From Chryseobacterium soldanellicola (GTDB taxonomy: Bacteria; Bacteroidota; Bacteroidia; Flavobacteriales; Weeksellaceae): a stretch of 64,000 nucleotides of DNA. The stretch is taken from assembly GCF_900100115.1 (NCBI RefSeq), contig NZ_FNKL01000002.1, forward strand, positions 248,001 to 312,000, read 5' to 3'. The notes below the pieces were generated by a model that worked only from the letters and a program-made list of their open reading frames with translations, had not been told where the DNA came from and did no database searches. Position numbers and translations under genes: made by a program. This document shows, one piece after another, positions 55,397 through 64,000 of the stretch. Within the stretch, counting starts at the first letter, position 1, and the number at the start of each line of letters is the position of its first letter.

Positions 55397-55986
55397 TGCT
55401 TACAAAGTTCAAAAAATCTATTTCAGAGAAAATTATTTCTTTAATTGAAAACAACGAAAGAAATAAGAAAAACAACTCTTGGCAGAGTTTTCTGGCCCTG
55501 GAGAATATTAATATCCATCCCAGCTTCAATCCTAAAAATGCAACCATTTTTAAAGGAGAAAATAATCTTTTGGGACATCTGACAATCGGTGAAAATGTTC
55601 TATTAAGAGAATATTGTAACGTTCTGGTGTTCCCAAATGCCAAGCTTATAATCGGTAAAGGCGTTTTTTTTAATAATTACTGCACTATCAATTGCTTAGA
55701 AAAAATTGAAATCGGTGATGATACCATCTTTGGCGAAGGCGTAAAATTATATGACCATAACCATCTTATCAATAAAGGAACAAATTTTCATGTTGAAAAG
55801 GAAAAATATACAAAAAGTCCTATAAAAATTGGCAAAAACTGCTGGATAGGAAGCAATGTTGTGATTTTAAAAGGAATTACCATCGGCGACAATGCAATTA
55901 TCGGTGCAGGATGCATTATTCATAAATCCGTTCCGGCCAACACAATTGTAAAGAATAACCAAAATTTAATTTATGAGTCCCTCTAA
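55396..55986 (+). CDS. Hexapeptide-repeat acetyltransferase (LbH/WcaF-like)
   Basis: This 196-residue protein starts with a helical segment, then left-handed beta-helix repeats: LTIGENVLLREYCN, IIGKGVFFNNYCTINCLEKI, IGDDTIFGEGVKLYDHNH, IGKNCWIGSNVVILKGITIG. The active-site His is probably in LYDHNHLIN, as in maltose or colanic-acid acetyltransferases. It would transfer acetyl from acetyl-CoA to a sugar. It is distinct from the FdtC-like enzyme upstream, so the glycan may carry more than one acetyl type. Confidence 0.82.
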   Translation: MLTKFKKSISEKIISLIENNERNKKNNSWQSFLALENINIHPSFNPKNATIFKGENNLLGHLTIGENVLLREYCNVLVFPNAKLIIGKGVFFNNYCTINCLEKIEIGDDTIFGEGVKLYDHNHLINKGTNFHVEKEKYTKSPIKIGKNCWIGSNVVILKGITIGDNAIIGAGCIIHKSVPANTIVKNNQNLIYESL

Positions 55987-55987
55987 A

Positions 55988-57163
55988 ATGAAAAAAATAT
56001 TATTCATTTCCCATGAAGCATCATTATCCGGCGCTCCCATTCTGGCTTTAAACTTATTAAAAAGGCTGAAAAAGGAAAGAGAAAACTATACAATAGATGT
56101 TTTATTAATCAGAGGTGGAGAATTATATGAAGATTTTGCGAAAATTTCAAACAATATTGTTGTTGCACATTATCATTTGCAGTCTTTTTCTTTCTTAAAA
56201 AGAAACCTGAAAAGAGTGGAATCTGTTATATTTAAAAAGAAAGCAGAGACTCAGCAGGATAAGATTGATAAAATTACCACAATGCTCCTTTTAAATAACT
56301 ATGACCTTGTTTACGGCAACACAATGGAATCTTTAATATGGACATTGCCTTTTTATAAAAAAAATATTCCGACAATTGTGGCTATTCATGAGCTGAGCTT
56401 CGGAATAGAGAGCACTTATCCTAAGGAGTTTGTGTTACAGAATATTTCTAATGTCACAAAAATTATTGCCGGCTCAAAAGCAGTCGGAGACAATCTTGTA
56501 GCAAAATATGGTGCAGATGTTTCGAAAATAAATGTTGTTCATTCTTTTGTTGATTCCGTGCTTACCATTCAGAAAGACAAAGAAAGTCTAATAAGAGAAT
56601 TAGGAATAAAAAGCGATGATCTTATTATCGGAATTGCAAGCTCACAGGAATTGCGAAAAGGGACAGACATGGTTCCGCTGCTTGTACAAAAAATCAGGCA
56701 GAAGACTGATCTTAGCTTTAAATTTATTAATTTGGGGGGCACTTCCAAAAGCCCTGCTGTACGATGTGCGAAACTAGACAGCGAGAAATTAGGTATCGAA
56801 AACAACCTCCTCTTTATTGATCATAATAAAACTCCAAATGACTATATCAACCTTTTTGATATATTTCTTTTAATGTCACGGGAAGATCCTTTTCCTCTGG
56901 TAATGCTTACCGCAGCAAAACTTAAAAAACCAATTATTGCCTTCGAAAAAAGTGGCGGTGCTGTAGAATTTTTAGAAAACGGACATGGGATTCTTGCTCC
57001 TTATCTGGATCTGGACGTGATGGCCGATGAAGTAATAAAACTAATGAAAGACAGCAATTTAAGAGAGACATATGGCAAAAAAATACATCAAAGGCTTGAA
57101 GAAGAGTTTTCTGATGAAAAATTGACTTTAGATATTTTTAACTTAATTGATGAACTTGCATAA
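55988..57163 (+). CDS. Glycosyltransferase family 4 (GT-B)
   Basis: This 391-residue GT-B enzyme has an N-terminal domain with HEASLSGAPILALNLLKRL and a C-terminal nucleotide-binding domain with GIASSQELRKGTDMVP, FLLMSREDPFPLVMLTAAKL and GAVEFLENGHG, the E-x7-E region of GT4. The ATG at 55988 immediately follows the upstream stop and is preferred over the overlapping ATG at 55973. It probably adds a sugar from a nucleotide donor at the cytosolic face. Confidence 0.88.
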   Translation: MKKILFISHEASLSGAPILALNLLKRLKKERENYTIDVLLIRGGELYEDFAKISNNIVVAHYHLQSFSFLKRNLKRVESVIFKKKAETQQDKIDKITTMLLLNNYDLVYGNTMESLIWTLPFYKKNIPTIVAIHELSFGIESTYPKEFVLQNISNVTKIIAGSKAVGDNLVAKYGADVSKINVVHSFVDSVLTIQKDKESLIRELGIKSDDLIIGIASSQELRKGTDMVPLLVQKIRQKTDLSFKFINLGGTSKSPAVRCAKLDSEKLGIENNLLFIDHNKTPNDYINLFDIFLLMSREDPFPLVMLTAAKLKKPIIAFEKSGGAVEFLENGHGILAPYLDLDVMADEVIKLMKDSNLRETYGKKIHQRLEEEFSDEKLTLDIFNLIDELA

Positions 57164-57164
57164 A

Positions 57165-58034
57165 ATGATTTCAATAATAATTTCATCTTATCTGCCTCAA
57201 TATTTCTCTGCCTTGGAAGAGAACATTTCCGGCAGCATTGGTGTTGCTTATGAGATTATTAAAATCGATAACCCCGGATTGATGGGAATTTGCAAGGCTT
57301 ATAACCAAGGTGCGAAAAAGGCAAAATACGAAAATCTTCTTTTTATTCATGAAGACCTGTTATTCCGTACTCAAAACTGGGGAAAAAATCTTCTAAATCA
57401 TCTTAATCAAAGCGATACCGGAATTATCGGCGTTGCAGGATCATCCTATGTGCCGTACGCACCATCAAGCTGGACGGTTTCAGACAAGTATAATTTCGTA
57501 AACATAATACAGGGAAATAAAGAAAACAAAGATTCATTTCTTATTCATACCACAAAGAATAACAGAAATAAAGTTTTCGCCGTTGACGGTGTTTTTATTG
57601 CCATTAAAAAAGAAAAATTTGCCGGTTATTTATTTAATGAAGATTTGTTAAAAGGTTTTCATGGTTATGATCTCGAGTTCAGCCTGAGGGTTTCAAAAAA
57701 ATTTCAAAATTATGTTGTTGATGATATTCTTATTGAGCATTTCTCAAAAGGCAATCTGGATAAAACATGGATGGATACAAATATAGTTGTAAAACAGAAT
57801 ACCGGAACAGATTTCCAGAAAAACATTGATTCTCAAACAGAAAAAAAAGTCTTTCTTGGGTTTTTGCATAATTATTTTAAGTATTATCCCATTAACCGCA
57901 AAACTATCATTTTTACACTAAAGTTTTATCCTAAAAAACTTAATTTTAAAGACCATTTTACAATAGTAAAGAAATATTTTAATTATATAAAATATTCTAA
58001 AAACCTTAATAAAAATACAAAAACAGATATTTAG
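57165..58034 (+). CDS. Glycosyltransferase, Glyco_tranf_2_5/StrF-like
   Basis: This 289-residue protein resembles the STRF-type subgroup of the GT-A fold. Key blocks are MGICKAYNQGAKKAKYENLLFIHEDLLF, where HED is the DxD-like metal site, then GVAGSSYVPYAPSSW and GFHGYDLEFSLRVSKKF. The start at 57165 follows the upstream stop by 1 nt; an upstream in-frame ATG overlaps the previous gene. It is followed by 54 bp without a gene. Its donor and acceptor are unknown. Confidence 0.8.
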   Translation: MISIIISSYLPQYFSALEENISGSIGVAYEIIKIDNPGLMGICKAYNQGAKKAKYENLLFIHEDLLFRTQNWGKNLLNHLNQSDTGIIGVAGSSYVPYAPSSWTVSDKYNFVNIIQGNKENKDSFLIHTTKNNRNKVFAVDGVFIAIKKEKFAGYLFNEDLLKGFHGYDLEFSLRVSKKFQNYVVDDILIEHFSKGNLDKTWMDTNIVVKQNTGTDFQKNIDSQTEKKVFLGFLHNYFKYYPINRKTIIFTLKFYPKKLNFKDHFTIVKKYFNYIKYSKNLNKNTKTDI

Positions 58035-58088
58035 AACAGTTCCATCGCAAGAATTAAGTTGTAAATAAAATAATTATAAAAACCAAAT

Positions 58089-58757
58089 ATGATTATAGGA
58101 ACAGGGCTTATTGCCAATTCATTAAAAAATATTGATTCGGATGAAAATCTTTTTTTCGCTTCCGGCGTTTCTAATTCCCTGGAAACCAGAAAATCAGAAT
58201 TTGAAAGAGAATTTACTCTTTTAAAAAAATCTATCGGGAGTAATCCCGAAACCAAATTAGTCTACTTTTCAACACTGAGCATAAATGACCAGTCAAAACA
58301 AAACAGCCAATATGTTTTACACAAGCTGGAAATCGAAGATTATATTAAAAATAATGTAAAAAATTACCTCATCCTGAGAATCGGAAATATTGTCGGAAAT
58401 GGCGGAAATCCCAATACTCTTTTTAATTATCTTAAAAACCAGATTGCCAACGACAGCAAATTTTTAATTCATACCAAAGCCCGAAGATTATTCATAGATA
58501 TTGATGATATTGCAAAATTTCTTCAGATTAATTGTAAAAATTTAGATAATTGCATTACAAATCTTGCTTATCCTTATTATTATAATTTAAATGAAATTAT
58601 CACCGTTATTCAGAAAAAAATAGACAAAAAAGCTATTTATGAAGAAATAAATGAGGGTGATTTTTATAAAGTTGATTTTGAAGAAGATCTTAACCGCTTT
58701 TTTTCAAAAATCAATTCTGATGAGTATCTGAATATTCTTGCCGAAAAATACATTTAA
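58089..58757 (+). CDS. Short NAD-dependent epimerase/dehydratase-like protein
   Basis: This 222-residue protein looks like a shortened extended-SDR. The N-terminus MIIGTGLIANSL is a Gly-rich nucleotide-binding motif with fewer glycines than usual. STLSINDQSKQNSQYVLHK contains a Ser followed by a YxxxK pair, and LILRIGNIVGNGGNPNTLFN is the substrate-side block. It is about 90 residues shorter than typical epimerases, so either a compact reductase or an inactive relative is possible. It lies between glycosyltransferase genes and presumably edits a nucleotide sugar. Confidence 0.7.
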   Translation: MIIGTGLIANSLKNIDSDENLFFASGVSNSLETRKSEFEREFTLLKKSIGSNPETKLVYFSTLSINDQSKQNSQYVLHKLEIEDYIKNNVKNYLILRIGNIVGNGGNPNTLFNYLKNQIANDSKFLIHTKARRLFIDIDDIAKFLQINCKNLDNCITNLAYPYYYNLNEIITVIQKKIDKKAIYEEINEGDFYKVDFEEDLNRFFSKINSDEYLNILAEKYI

Positions 58758-58775
58758 AACATAAATTGAAAAAAA

Positions 58776-59696
58776 ATGCCTAAGATTTTCTTTATAATTG
58801 TTACTTACAACGCCATGAAATGGGCGGAAAGATGTTTTTCAAGCTTAAGACAATCTTCAATTTCCGTGCACTGTGTTGTTGTAGACAACGGTTCTACAGA
58901 CGGCAGCCAGGAATATATCAAAACCAATTTTCCGGAAGTACATTTTATCCAGTCTGAGGAAAATTTAGGGTTCGGAAAAGCAAATAATATCGGGATAGAA
59001 AAAGCATTTCAGGAAGGCGCCGATTTTTTTTATCTGATGAATCAGGACGCCTGGATTTATCCCGACAGTTTGGAAAAGCTGCTTAACGGATACAATGCCC
59101 ATCCTCATAAAAATGAGGTCGGGATTATAAGCCCGGTGCATGTAGACGGTACAGAAAAAAAACTTGACATATTTTTAGATAAATATATTGCTTTTAACTG
59201 CCATGAAACCAGGCTTATTTCGGATTTGTACTTCCAGAACCTGAAGCCATACTACGAACTTGATTTTATCAACGCTGCCCATTGGCTGCTTCCGAAAGAA
59301 ACAATAAAAACCGTTGGAGGCTTCAATCCTTTTTTCTTTCATTATGGTGAAGATAACGAATATGTCAACCGTGTACATTTTCACAAAAAGAAAATTATTC
59401 TCATTCCGGAAAGCAAAGTTGTACATGATGGAAAACAGTCTTTAACTAAAGTTGATTATAATAAATATAAAGATTTAAGAATTGAAACGAATATTATTAA
59501 TCCAAATATTAATAATGCTTTAAATCAAGAGAAAAAAGCCCTGTTACAAAGTATAGTCAAAAACTCAATTTTATTGAAATTTAATAACGTTAAACAACTA
59601 TTCGCAAAATATAGATATATTTTGTCAAATTCAAAAACTTTCAATGAAATAAGATTAAAAATCAGCAAAGAAGGTGCTACATTTTTAAAAATTTAA
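58776..59696 (+). CDS. Glycosyltransferase family 2 (rhamnosyltransferase-like)
   Basis: This 306-residue GT-A enzyme has IVTYNAMKWAERCFSSLRQS, CVVVDNGSTDGSQEYI, SEENLGFGKANNIGIEKA and LMNQDAWIYPDSLEKLL. The last block replaces DxD with NQDA, as in many rhamnosyltransferase-like members. HYGEDNEYVNRVHFHKKKI supplies the later catalytic acidic residue. Donor is unassigned. It lies 18 nt after the SDR-like gene. Confidence 0.86.
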   Translation: MPKIFFIIVTYNAMKWAERCFSSLRQSSISVHCVVVDNGSTDGSQEYIKTNFPEVHFIQSEENLGFGKANNIGIEKAFQEGADFFYLMNQDAWIYPDSLEKLLNGYNAHPHKNEVGIISPVHVDGTEKKLDIFLDKYIAFNCHETRLISDLYFQNLKPYYELDFINAAHWLLPKETIKTVGGFNPFFFHYGEDNEYVNRVHFHKKKIILIPESKVVHDGKQSLTKVDYNKYKDLRIETNIINPNINNALNQEKKALLQSIVKNSILLKFNNVKQLFAKYRYILSNSKTFNEIRLKISKEGATFLKI

Positions 59697-59708
59697 TTAA
59701 TTTTTGTT

Positions 59709-59716
59709 TATTTTTG
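59709..59716 (+). promoter_or_regulatory. Possible internal promoter -7 box
   Basis: TATTTTTG fits TAnnTTTG, 19 nt before the ATG at 59735, in one of the few non-overlapping junctions of the operon. No -33 element is visible. Confidence 0.3.
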
Positions 59717-59734
59717 ATGACGTAAAAAACACTT

Positions 59735-60661
59735 ATGAATCAGAAAATTACCCTCATTATTCCGGTTTACAACTCATCACAATTTTTACACAAAACAGTG
59801 AAAGCAGTTGACGACCAGCGAATCAAATCCAATTGGGATCTTGAATTAATTTTAGTGGAAGACGGAAGCCCCGACAAAAGTTTTGACGCTATAGAAAAGC
59901 TTACTCCCCTTTATCCTTATATCAAAGCAATAAAGCTTTCCAGGAATTTTGGCCACCAGATAGCTGTAAAAACGGGTTTAAGCTACGCCACAGGTGATTA
60001 TATCGCCATTATAGATGACGATTTACAGGATCCGCCATCGTTGTTACCGAGATTTTTTGAGCAGCTGGACAATGGATATGAAGTTGCGTACGGGATAAGA
60101 AAAAAAAGAAAGGAAGGACATCTGAAAAAGATGGCTTACACAGGGTTTTACAGGCTTTTGGATACGATAAGTGAAACAAAAATACCATTGGATTCCGGAG
60201 ATTTCTGTGTTATGACAAAAAATGTAAAGGATAAAATGCTGATGCTGAATGAGCAAAATCCTTACCTGCGCGGAATAAGAGCCTGGGTTGGTTTTAAACA
60301 AATTGGCCTTGAATACGAAAGAAGCGGAAGAATTGAAGGTGAATCCGGATATTCAATAAAAAAACTCATTAAAATCGCAAAAGACGGAATATTTTCCTTT
60401 TCATCGCTCCCACTTCAAATTATTACATTGTTGGGAAATATGGGCTTATTAATTTCGATACTGTTCGCGCTTTTTACCATGTACAGGTATTTCAGTAACG
60501 AAATCGAGGTTGCAGGTTATACTACAATCATTATCATGCTTTTATTTTTCAACTCTATTTTACTGATAAGCCTGGGAATTATCGGGGAATATATTTACAG
60601 AATTTATAATGAGGTAAGAAACAGGCCCCATACAATTATTGAAAAAACAATTAATGCATAA
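59735..60661 (+). CDS. Polyprenyl-phosphate sugar transferase (GtrB/ArnC/DPM1-like GT2)
   Basis: This 308-residue enzyme has a GT-A domain with LVEDGSPDKSFDAIE, LSRNFGHQIAVKTGLSYATG and AIIDDDLQDPPSLLP, the QDP motif of polyprenyl-phosphate glycosyltransferases. Two C-terminal transmembrane helices (about residues 228-250 and 264-290) and an RIYNEVRNRP tail match GtrB/ArnC. It should load a sugar onto undecaprenyl phosphate for later transfer outside the membrane, perhaps by the GT-C-like protein encoded at 61500. Confidence 0.9.
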   Translation: MNQKITLIIPVYNSSQFLHKTVKAVDDQRIKSNWDLELILVEDGSPDKSFDAIEKLTPLYPYIKAIKLSRNFGHQIAVKTGLSYATGDYIAIIDDDLQDPPSLLPRFFEQLDNGYEVAYGIRKKRKEGHLKKMAYTGFYRLLDTISETKIPLDSGDFCVMTKNVKDKMLMLNEQNPYLRGIRAWVGFKQIGLEYERSGRIEGESGYSIKKLIKIAKDGIFSFSSLPLQIITLLGNMGLLISILFALFTMYRYFSNEIEVAGYTTIIIMLLFFNSILLISLGIIGEYIYRIYNEVRNRPHTIIEKTINA

Positions 60662-60708
60662 AAAATGCAAAATTCAAATATTTAACTATTAATTTTATAT
60701 AAAACAAA

Positions 60709-61494
60709 ATGAAAGAAAAAATACAATCTATTCTGGACCCAAATTTTAAGTATGAATACAAGGACGGAAAATTCGTCTTTCTTGAATTTAACGAAGAAAT
60801 TGTTTCTGATTCCCTTGATAAAATAAAAACTTTCTTTAAAAAATATGTCTGGCTTTATGAATTACTTATTTATATCATTGCGCCATTGTATCCCTCAAGA
60901 TATTTTTTCCTGAAAAGAGTTTTAAAGCAGACAAAAAACACCGATAAAATTGTGGTAAACCTCGGAAGCGGATATACCGATCTTAGAGATGATATCATTA
61001 ATGTAGACCTTATTCCTTACAGCCCGGTAAATGTAGTATGTGATATTACGAAGCTTCCTTTTAAGGATAATTCCGTCGATCAGATTATCAATATAGCTGT
61101 GCTGGAGCACGTTCCGAATCCGCAGGCCGTTATTGCAGAAATCCGCAGGGTTTTGAAACCTGGCGGAAAACTATTATGCGAAATTCCTTTTATGCAGGCT
61201 TTTCATGCCTCGCCCTATGATTTTCAAAGATATACTTATGAAGGAATAAAGGTACAGTTTCAGGATTTTAATAACTTAAAAATACATTCGATCAGCCCGA
61301 CCGGAGGAATGCTTTGGCCGCTGCAGGAATGGTTTGTCATGCTTTTTTCCTTCGGAATAAGACCGCTGCATAATATTTTACTGATTATTGTTATGTGTCT
61401 TACATTCCCTATAAAATTTTTAGATGTTATCTTACAGTACCATCCTTTGAGTAAGAATATTGCATCTGCATTTATTTTTGAATGTGAAAAGTAA
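60709..61494 (+). CDS. Class I SAM-dependent methyltransferase
   Basis: This 261-residue protein has motif I VVNLGSGYTDL, motif II-like INVDLIPYSPVNVVCDI, LPFKDNSVDQIINIAVLEHV and the post-motif ALKPGG-like RRVLKPGGKLL. It belongs to the Methyltransf_11 group. The C-terminus has a hydrophobic stretch (ILLIIVMCLTFPIKFLDVIL) that could associate with the membrane. Methylation of a sugar or of the glycan end is likely from the context; Wzm/Wzt systems often use a capping methyl group (inference). Confidence 0.82.
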   Translation: MKEKIQSILDPNFKYEYKDGKFVFLEFNEEIVSDSLDKIKTFFKKYVWLYELLIYIIAPLYPSRYFFLKRVLKQTKNTDKIVVNLGSGYTDLRDDIINVDLIPYSPVNVVCDITKLPFKDNSVDQIINIAVLEHVPNPQAVIAEIRRVLKPGGKLLCEIPFMQAFHASPYDFQRYTYEGIKVQFQDFNNLKIHSISPTGGMLWPLQEWFVMLFSFGIRPLHNILLIIVMCLTFPIKFLDVILQYHPLSKNIASAFIFECEK

Positions 61495-61499
61495 CGCAC

Positions 61500-63098
61500 A
61501 TGAAGAAAATACTTCAGAATCCGACACATACATTATCATGCTTGCTATTCCTGACAGGTGCTGTATTTTTGGCATATCTTACCTATAGCAATCTGGATAA
61601 AGGCTTCATATTCAATGATGAAGCTTATTATTTGTCATATTACAGAAATAAAGGAGAAAGCCTGAGTTTTGACAGAACTAATTTTTTCAGAATATTTAAA
61701 TTTCTTTATACACCAAATATTTATCATTTTAGAATTATTTCAATTACAGCATTAGTTTTAAGTAATTTTTTACTTTGCTTTACTGTTTTTAAATACGTTA
61801 ATTTTAAAAAAAATATATTTTTCCTAAGCTTTTTAGGGGTTTTTATTGGGTTCAACAGCTGGCAGATCAATAACTTAATCATCCAGCAATACATCGGAAA
61901 TACCATTCTGATAAATATTGGCGTATCCTTATTATTATTTTTCTTATTATCTAAAAAACAAATATTCAACACATTATCCGGATTCGTCTTGTCTTTTGTC
62001 TTATTTAACGGAAACTCACACAGCATAGTTATTATTCCGATTCTTACCTTCTTTATGGTAAGTAATTTGAAGCATTGGAAGATCAATCTGGTCTATTTTT
62101 TTACCGGCTATATGGTTGGAGTGATAATATATTTTACCTTTCTTGACACTTTAGATAATTTTATTTATCAGTTTAAATTTTTAAAAGAATATTTAAGTTT
62201 TCATAAAAAACAACATTCCAAAACTTTTATGGTACTTTGGTGTGTTTACCTTTTTTTAAATGCCATTTTACCTTCCGCAATTACAGTTTTCTTTATGTGG
62301 AAATCAAAATTTTCGGAAAAATCTGTTGCTGTTTTAGATAGAATAATCGCTGTTATAGGCATCATTACTTTAGGCTTATTTATATTTTCGAGTCAATATT
62401 ATATCTTTGCCTTCATTGTTTTCACGCATTTGCTTGCGGTGAGATTTTGGTTCGCTAAAGATCAGCCTAAAGAAAGTAAATACCTGATTTTATTACTTCT
62501 CATTATCCCTTATTGCCTGGCTTTTGGTTCTCAGACATGGTTTCATCTTCGCCTGAATGCTTATATTTTCTATTATTTTTTATTAATTTTCATCTGTATT
62601 ACTAAACTGTATAAAAATAGCATATGGAACCTCGCCTATCTGGCCGCCATAACATCAATAATTATATCTTTTCCGAATATTCTTCATGATAAAGGCTGGA
62701 AGGATTTTATTTTTACCGAGCAGACCGAAAAAGTAAAAATCAACGGCTACGATTTATATTTAGATAAAAGAAGAAAAAAAGACATCGAAGATCTTCGCCC
62801 GTACCTGCAAAACCAGCCGAATGTTATCTATTCGAGCAATCATTTAATGGGATATTTGTATATTTTAAATGCATCTCCGCCGATTTATTATTATTTTACA
62901 TTAAAAGATTATATCAGCTTTATTATTAAAAAAGTTAATAAAACTCCGGATGATTTTATTTACATTGAAAGTGATGATTATCCTTTCTATCCTAAAGAAA
63001 TTGTACCTTTGAAATTCGTGAGCCATCCTGAAAACTACAAAACAGTAAAAACAGGCAGGTTTACATTATATCTTCCCTCAAACTATCAAAAAAAGTAA
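61500..63098 (+). CDS. Polytopic membrane protein, GT-C glycosyltransferase-like
   Basis: This 532-residue protein has about ten to twelve hydrophobic segments. The first loop holds GFIFNDEAYYLSYYRN, and a DE-type acidic pair in this position is characteristic of GT-C enzymes that use polyprenyl-phosphate sugars. The C-terminal 130 residues are soluble and periplasmic in prediction (DLYLDKRRKKDIEDLRPYLQ onward). No exact family is recognised. Beside the GtrB-like enzyme, it could transfer that sugar onto the polymer in the periplasm (inference). It starts 5 nt after the methyltransferase stop. Confidence 0.65.
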   Translation: MKKILQNPTHTLSCLLFLTGAVFLAYLTYSNLDKGFIFNDEAYYLSYYRNKGESLSFDRTNFFRIFKFLYTPNIYHFRIISITALVLSNFLLCFTVFKYVNFKKNIFFLSFLGVFIGFNSWQINNLIIQQYIGNTILINIGVSLLLFFLLSKKQIFNTLSGFVLSFVLFNGNSHSIVIIPILTFFMVSNLKHWKINLVYFFTGYMVGVIIYFTFLDTLDNFIYQFKFLKEYLSFHKKQHSKTFMVLWCVYLFLNAILPSAITVFFMWKSKFSEKSVAVLDRIIAVIGIITLGLFIFSSQYYIFAFIVFTHLLAVRFWFAKDQPKESKYLILLLLIIPYCLAFGSQTWFHLRLNAYIFYYFLLIFICITKLYKNSIWNLAYLAAITSIIISFPNILHDKGWKDFIFTEQTEKVKINGYDLYLDKRRKKDIEDLRPYLQNQPNVIYSSNHLMGYLYILNASPPIYYYFTLKDYISFIIKKVNKTPDDFIYIESDDYPFYPKEIVPLKFVSHPENYKTVKTGRFTLYLPSNYQKK

Positions 63099-63103
63099 AA
63101 CAA

Positions 63104-64000
63104 ATGTGTGGAATAGCCGGAATTATAGCTAACAACGCAAGAAATTATCAAGATGAGCTCCAGAAAATGACAGATGCCATGGTTCATCGCGGCCCTGATT
63201 CGTCAGATCTGGAATTCTATGAAAATGCAGCGTTAGGGCATCGAAGACTTTCCATTATCGATCTGTCCGAAAATGGAAAACAGCCAATGCTTTCCAGCAC
63301 AAAAAATGAATGTATTGTGTTGAATGGCGAAATTTACGGCTATCAAACCCTAAAAGCCCAATATCCCGAATATCCCTATCACGGAAGCTCCGACACGGAA
63401 GTGATTTTGGCAATGTACCAGAGAAAACAGGAAAATCTCATTCATGATCTTCCGGGAATGTTTGCCTTTGCTATTTGGGACAACGGAAAACAGGAATTAT
63501 TTTGCGCAAGAGACCGTTTTGGCGAAAAACCTTTTTTCTATGCGATCGGAAAAAATAATGAGTTCATTTTTGCCTCTGAGATCAAAGCAATTTTAGCATC
63601 GGGGCTGATAAAGCCGGAAGTTAATAATGATGCGCTCTCCCATTATCTGCAACATGGATACGTGAGCACTTACCAAAGTATTTACCATAATATCCACACG
63701 CTTCCTCCCGCTCATCAATTGATCTGGAAGGATGGCAAAATTACCGTTTCCCGTTATTACAGCATTCCCGCAAAGAACAGAACCTTAAGCTTATCTGATG
63801 CAAAAGACGAATTTATTTACCTGCTAAAAAATGCCGTTAAAAAGCAGCTTATTGCGGATGTTGAAGTCGGAAGCTTTTTAAGCGGCGGTTTAGATTCATC
63901 TTCGATCGTAGCTTTGGTTGCAGAGTTTTTACCCCGGCAGACCACCATAAGTTTCGGGTATGACCATGAAGACAGCGAACTTAAATATGCCAAAGAAATC
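63104..64000 (+). CDS. asnB: Asparagine synthetase (glutamine-hydrolysing)-type amidotransferase, 3' end outside window
   Basis: The ATG at 63104 opens MCGIAGIIANNARN, with Cys2 as the glutaminase nucleophile, and 299 codons are present before the window ends. The class II glutaminase domain has HRGPDSSDLEF, LGHRRLSIIDLS and ARDRFGEKPFFYA. The synthetase domain begins with VGSFLSGGLDSSSIVALVA, the ATP pyrophosphatase loop SGGLDSS. In polysaccharide loci this family often amidates sugar carboxyl groups, as WbpS does for uronic acids, and Ugd supplies a uronic acid here. A metabolic asparagine synthetase is the alternative. Confidence 0.92.
   Translation, partial: MCGIAGIIANNARNYQDELQKMTDAMVHRGPDSSDLEFYENAALGHRRLSIIDLSENGKQPMLSSTKNECIVLNGEIYGYQTLKAQYPEYPYHGSSDTEVILAMYQRKQENLIHDLPGMFAFAIWDNGKQELFCARDRFGEKPFFYAIGKNNEFIFASEIKAILASGLIKPEVNNDALSHYLQHGYVSTYQSIYHNIHTLPPAHQLIWKDGKITVSRYYSIPAKNRTLSLSDAKDEFIYLLKNAVKKQLIADVEVGSFLSGGLDSSSIVALVAEFLPRQTTISFGYDHEDSELKYAKEI

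Noticed and set aside
1..64000. tRNA, rRNA, CRISPR array, prophage, integrase or full insertion sequence
   Set aside because: None was recognised by eye in any intergenic region; tRNAscan, CRISPR and IS searches would be needed to exclude divergent forms.

Overview
The window is a low-GC Bacteroidetes chromosome segment, most like Chryseobacterium or a relative in the Weeksellaceae (inference). The evidence is SusC/SusD pairs, a type IX secretion C-terminal sorting domain, BshC (bacillithiol), a GYDIA-type GHMP kinase, Bacteroidetes-type promoters (TTTG / TAnnTTTG) and almost no Shine-Dalgarno sequences. No tRNA, rRNA, CRISPR array, phage or complete insertion sequence was seen.

Region 1 (1-7.5 kb): the end of an Fsr-like MFS exporter, then a minus-strand cobalamin uptake operon. 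A B12 riboswitch precedes a BtuB-like TonB receptor, a BtuG-like beta-propeller lipoprotein, a second surface lipoprotein and a T9SS-secreted protein. The receptor start codon can pair with either of two upstream segments, which suggests translational control.

Region 2 (7.5-18 kb): copper and heavy-metal handling. It holds a YHS lipoprotein with SCO1/SenC, two small Cys-rich proteins, and an efflux operon (CzcA fused to a TolC-like factor, CzcB-like adaptor, Fur-family regulator, metal P1B-ATPase). Two copies of an intergenic element with locus-specific palindromic arms lie here.

Region 3 (18-25 kb): a secreted protein and a secreted metzincin-like protease on the plus strand, then a SusC/SusD pair on the minus strand behind an S-box (SAM-I) riboswitch.

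Region 4 (25-45.2 kb): mostly housekeeping on the minus strand: aroQ (plus), pckA, GHMP kinase, fabD, a LysM/periplasmic-binding-fold protein, bshC, a Porin_10-like porin, a second SusC/SusD pair, an 817-bp gene-poor gap, and the rimP-nusA-infB operon. The rimP leader carries a strong promoter followed by a terminator-like hairpin, a candidate NusA-dependent attenuator.

Region 5 (45.4-64 kb): a plus-strand surface-polysaccharide locus. ugd, rmlB and rmlA make UDP-glucuronate and dTDP-4-keto-6-deoxyglucose. After a terminator and a new promoter come Wzm/Wzt, two tandem FdtA/QdtA-like ketoisomerases, an N-acetyltransferase and an aminotransferase, which together could make dTDP-3-acetamido-3,6-dideoxyhexose. 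Further genes encode an O-acyltransferase, five glycosyltransferases, an SDR-like protein, a methyltransferase, a GT-C-like membrane protein and an asparagine-synthetase-type amidotransferase that runs off the window. Most genes from Wzt onward overlap by 1-14 bp, so they are probably one transcript.
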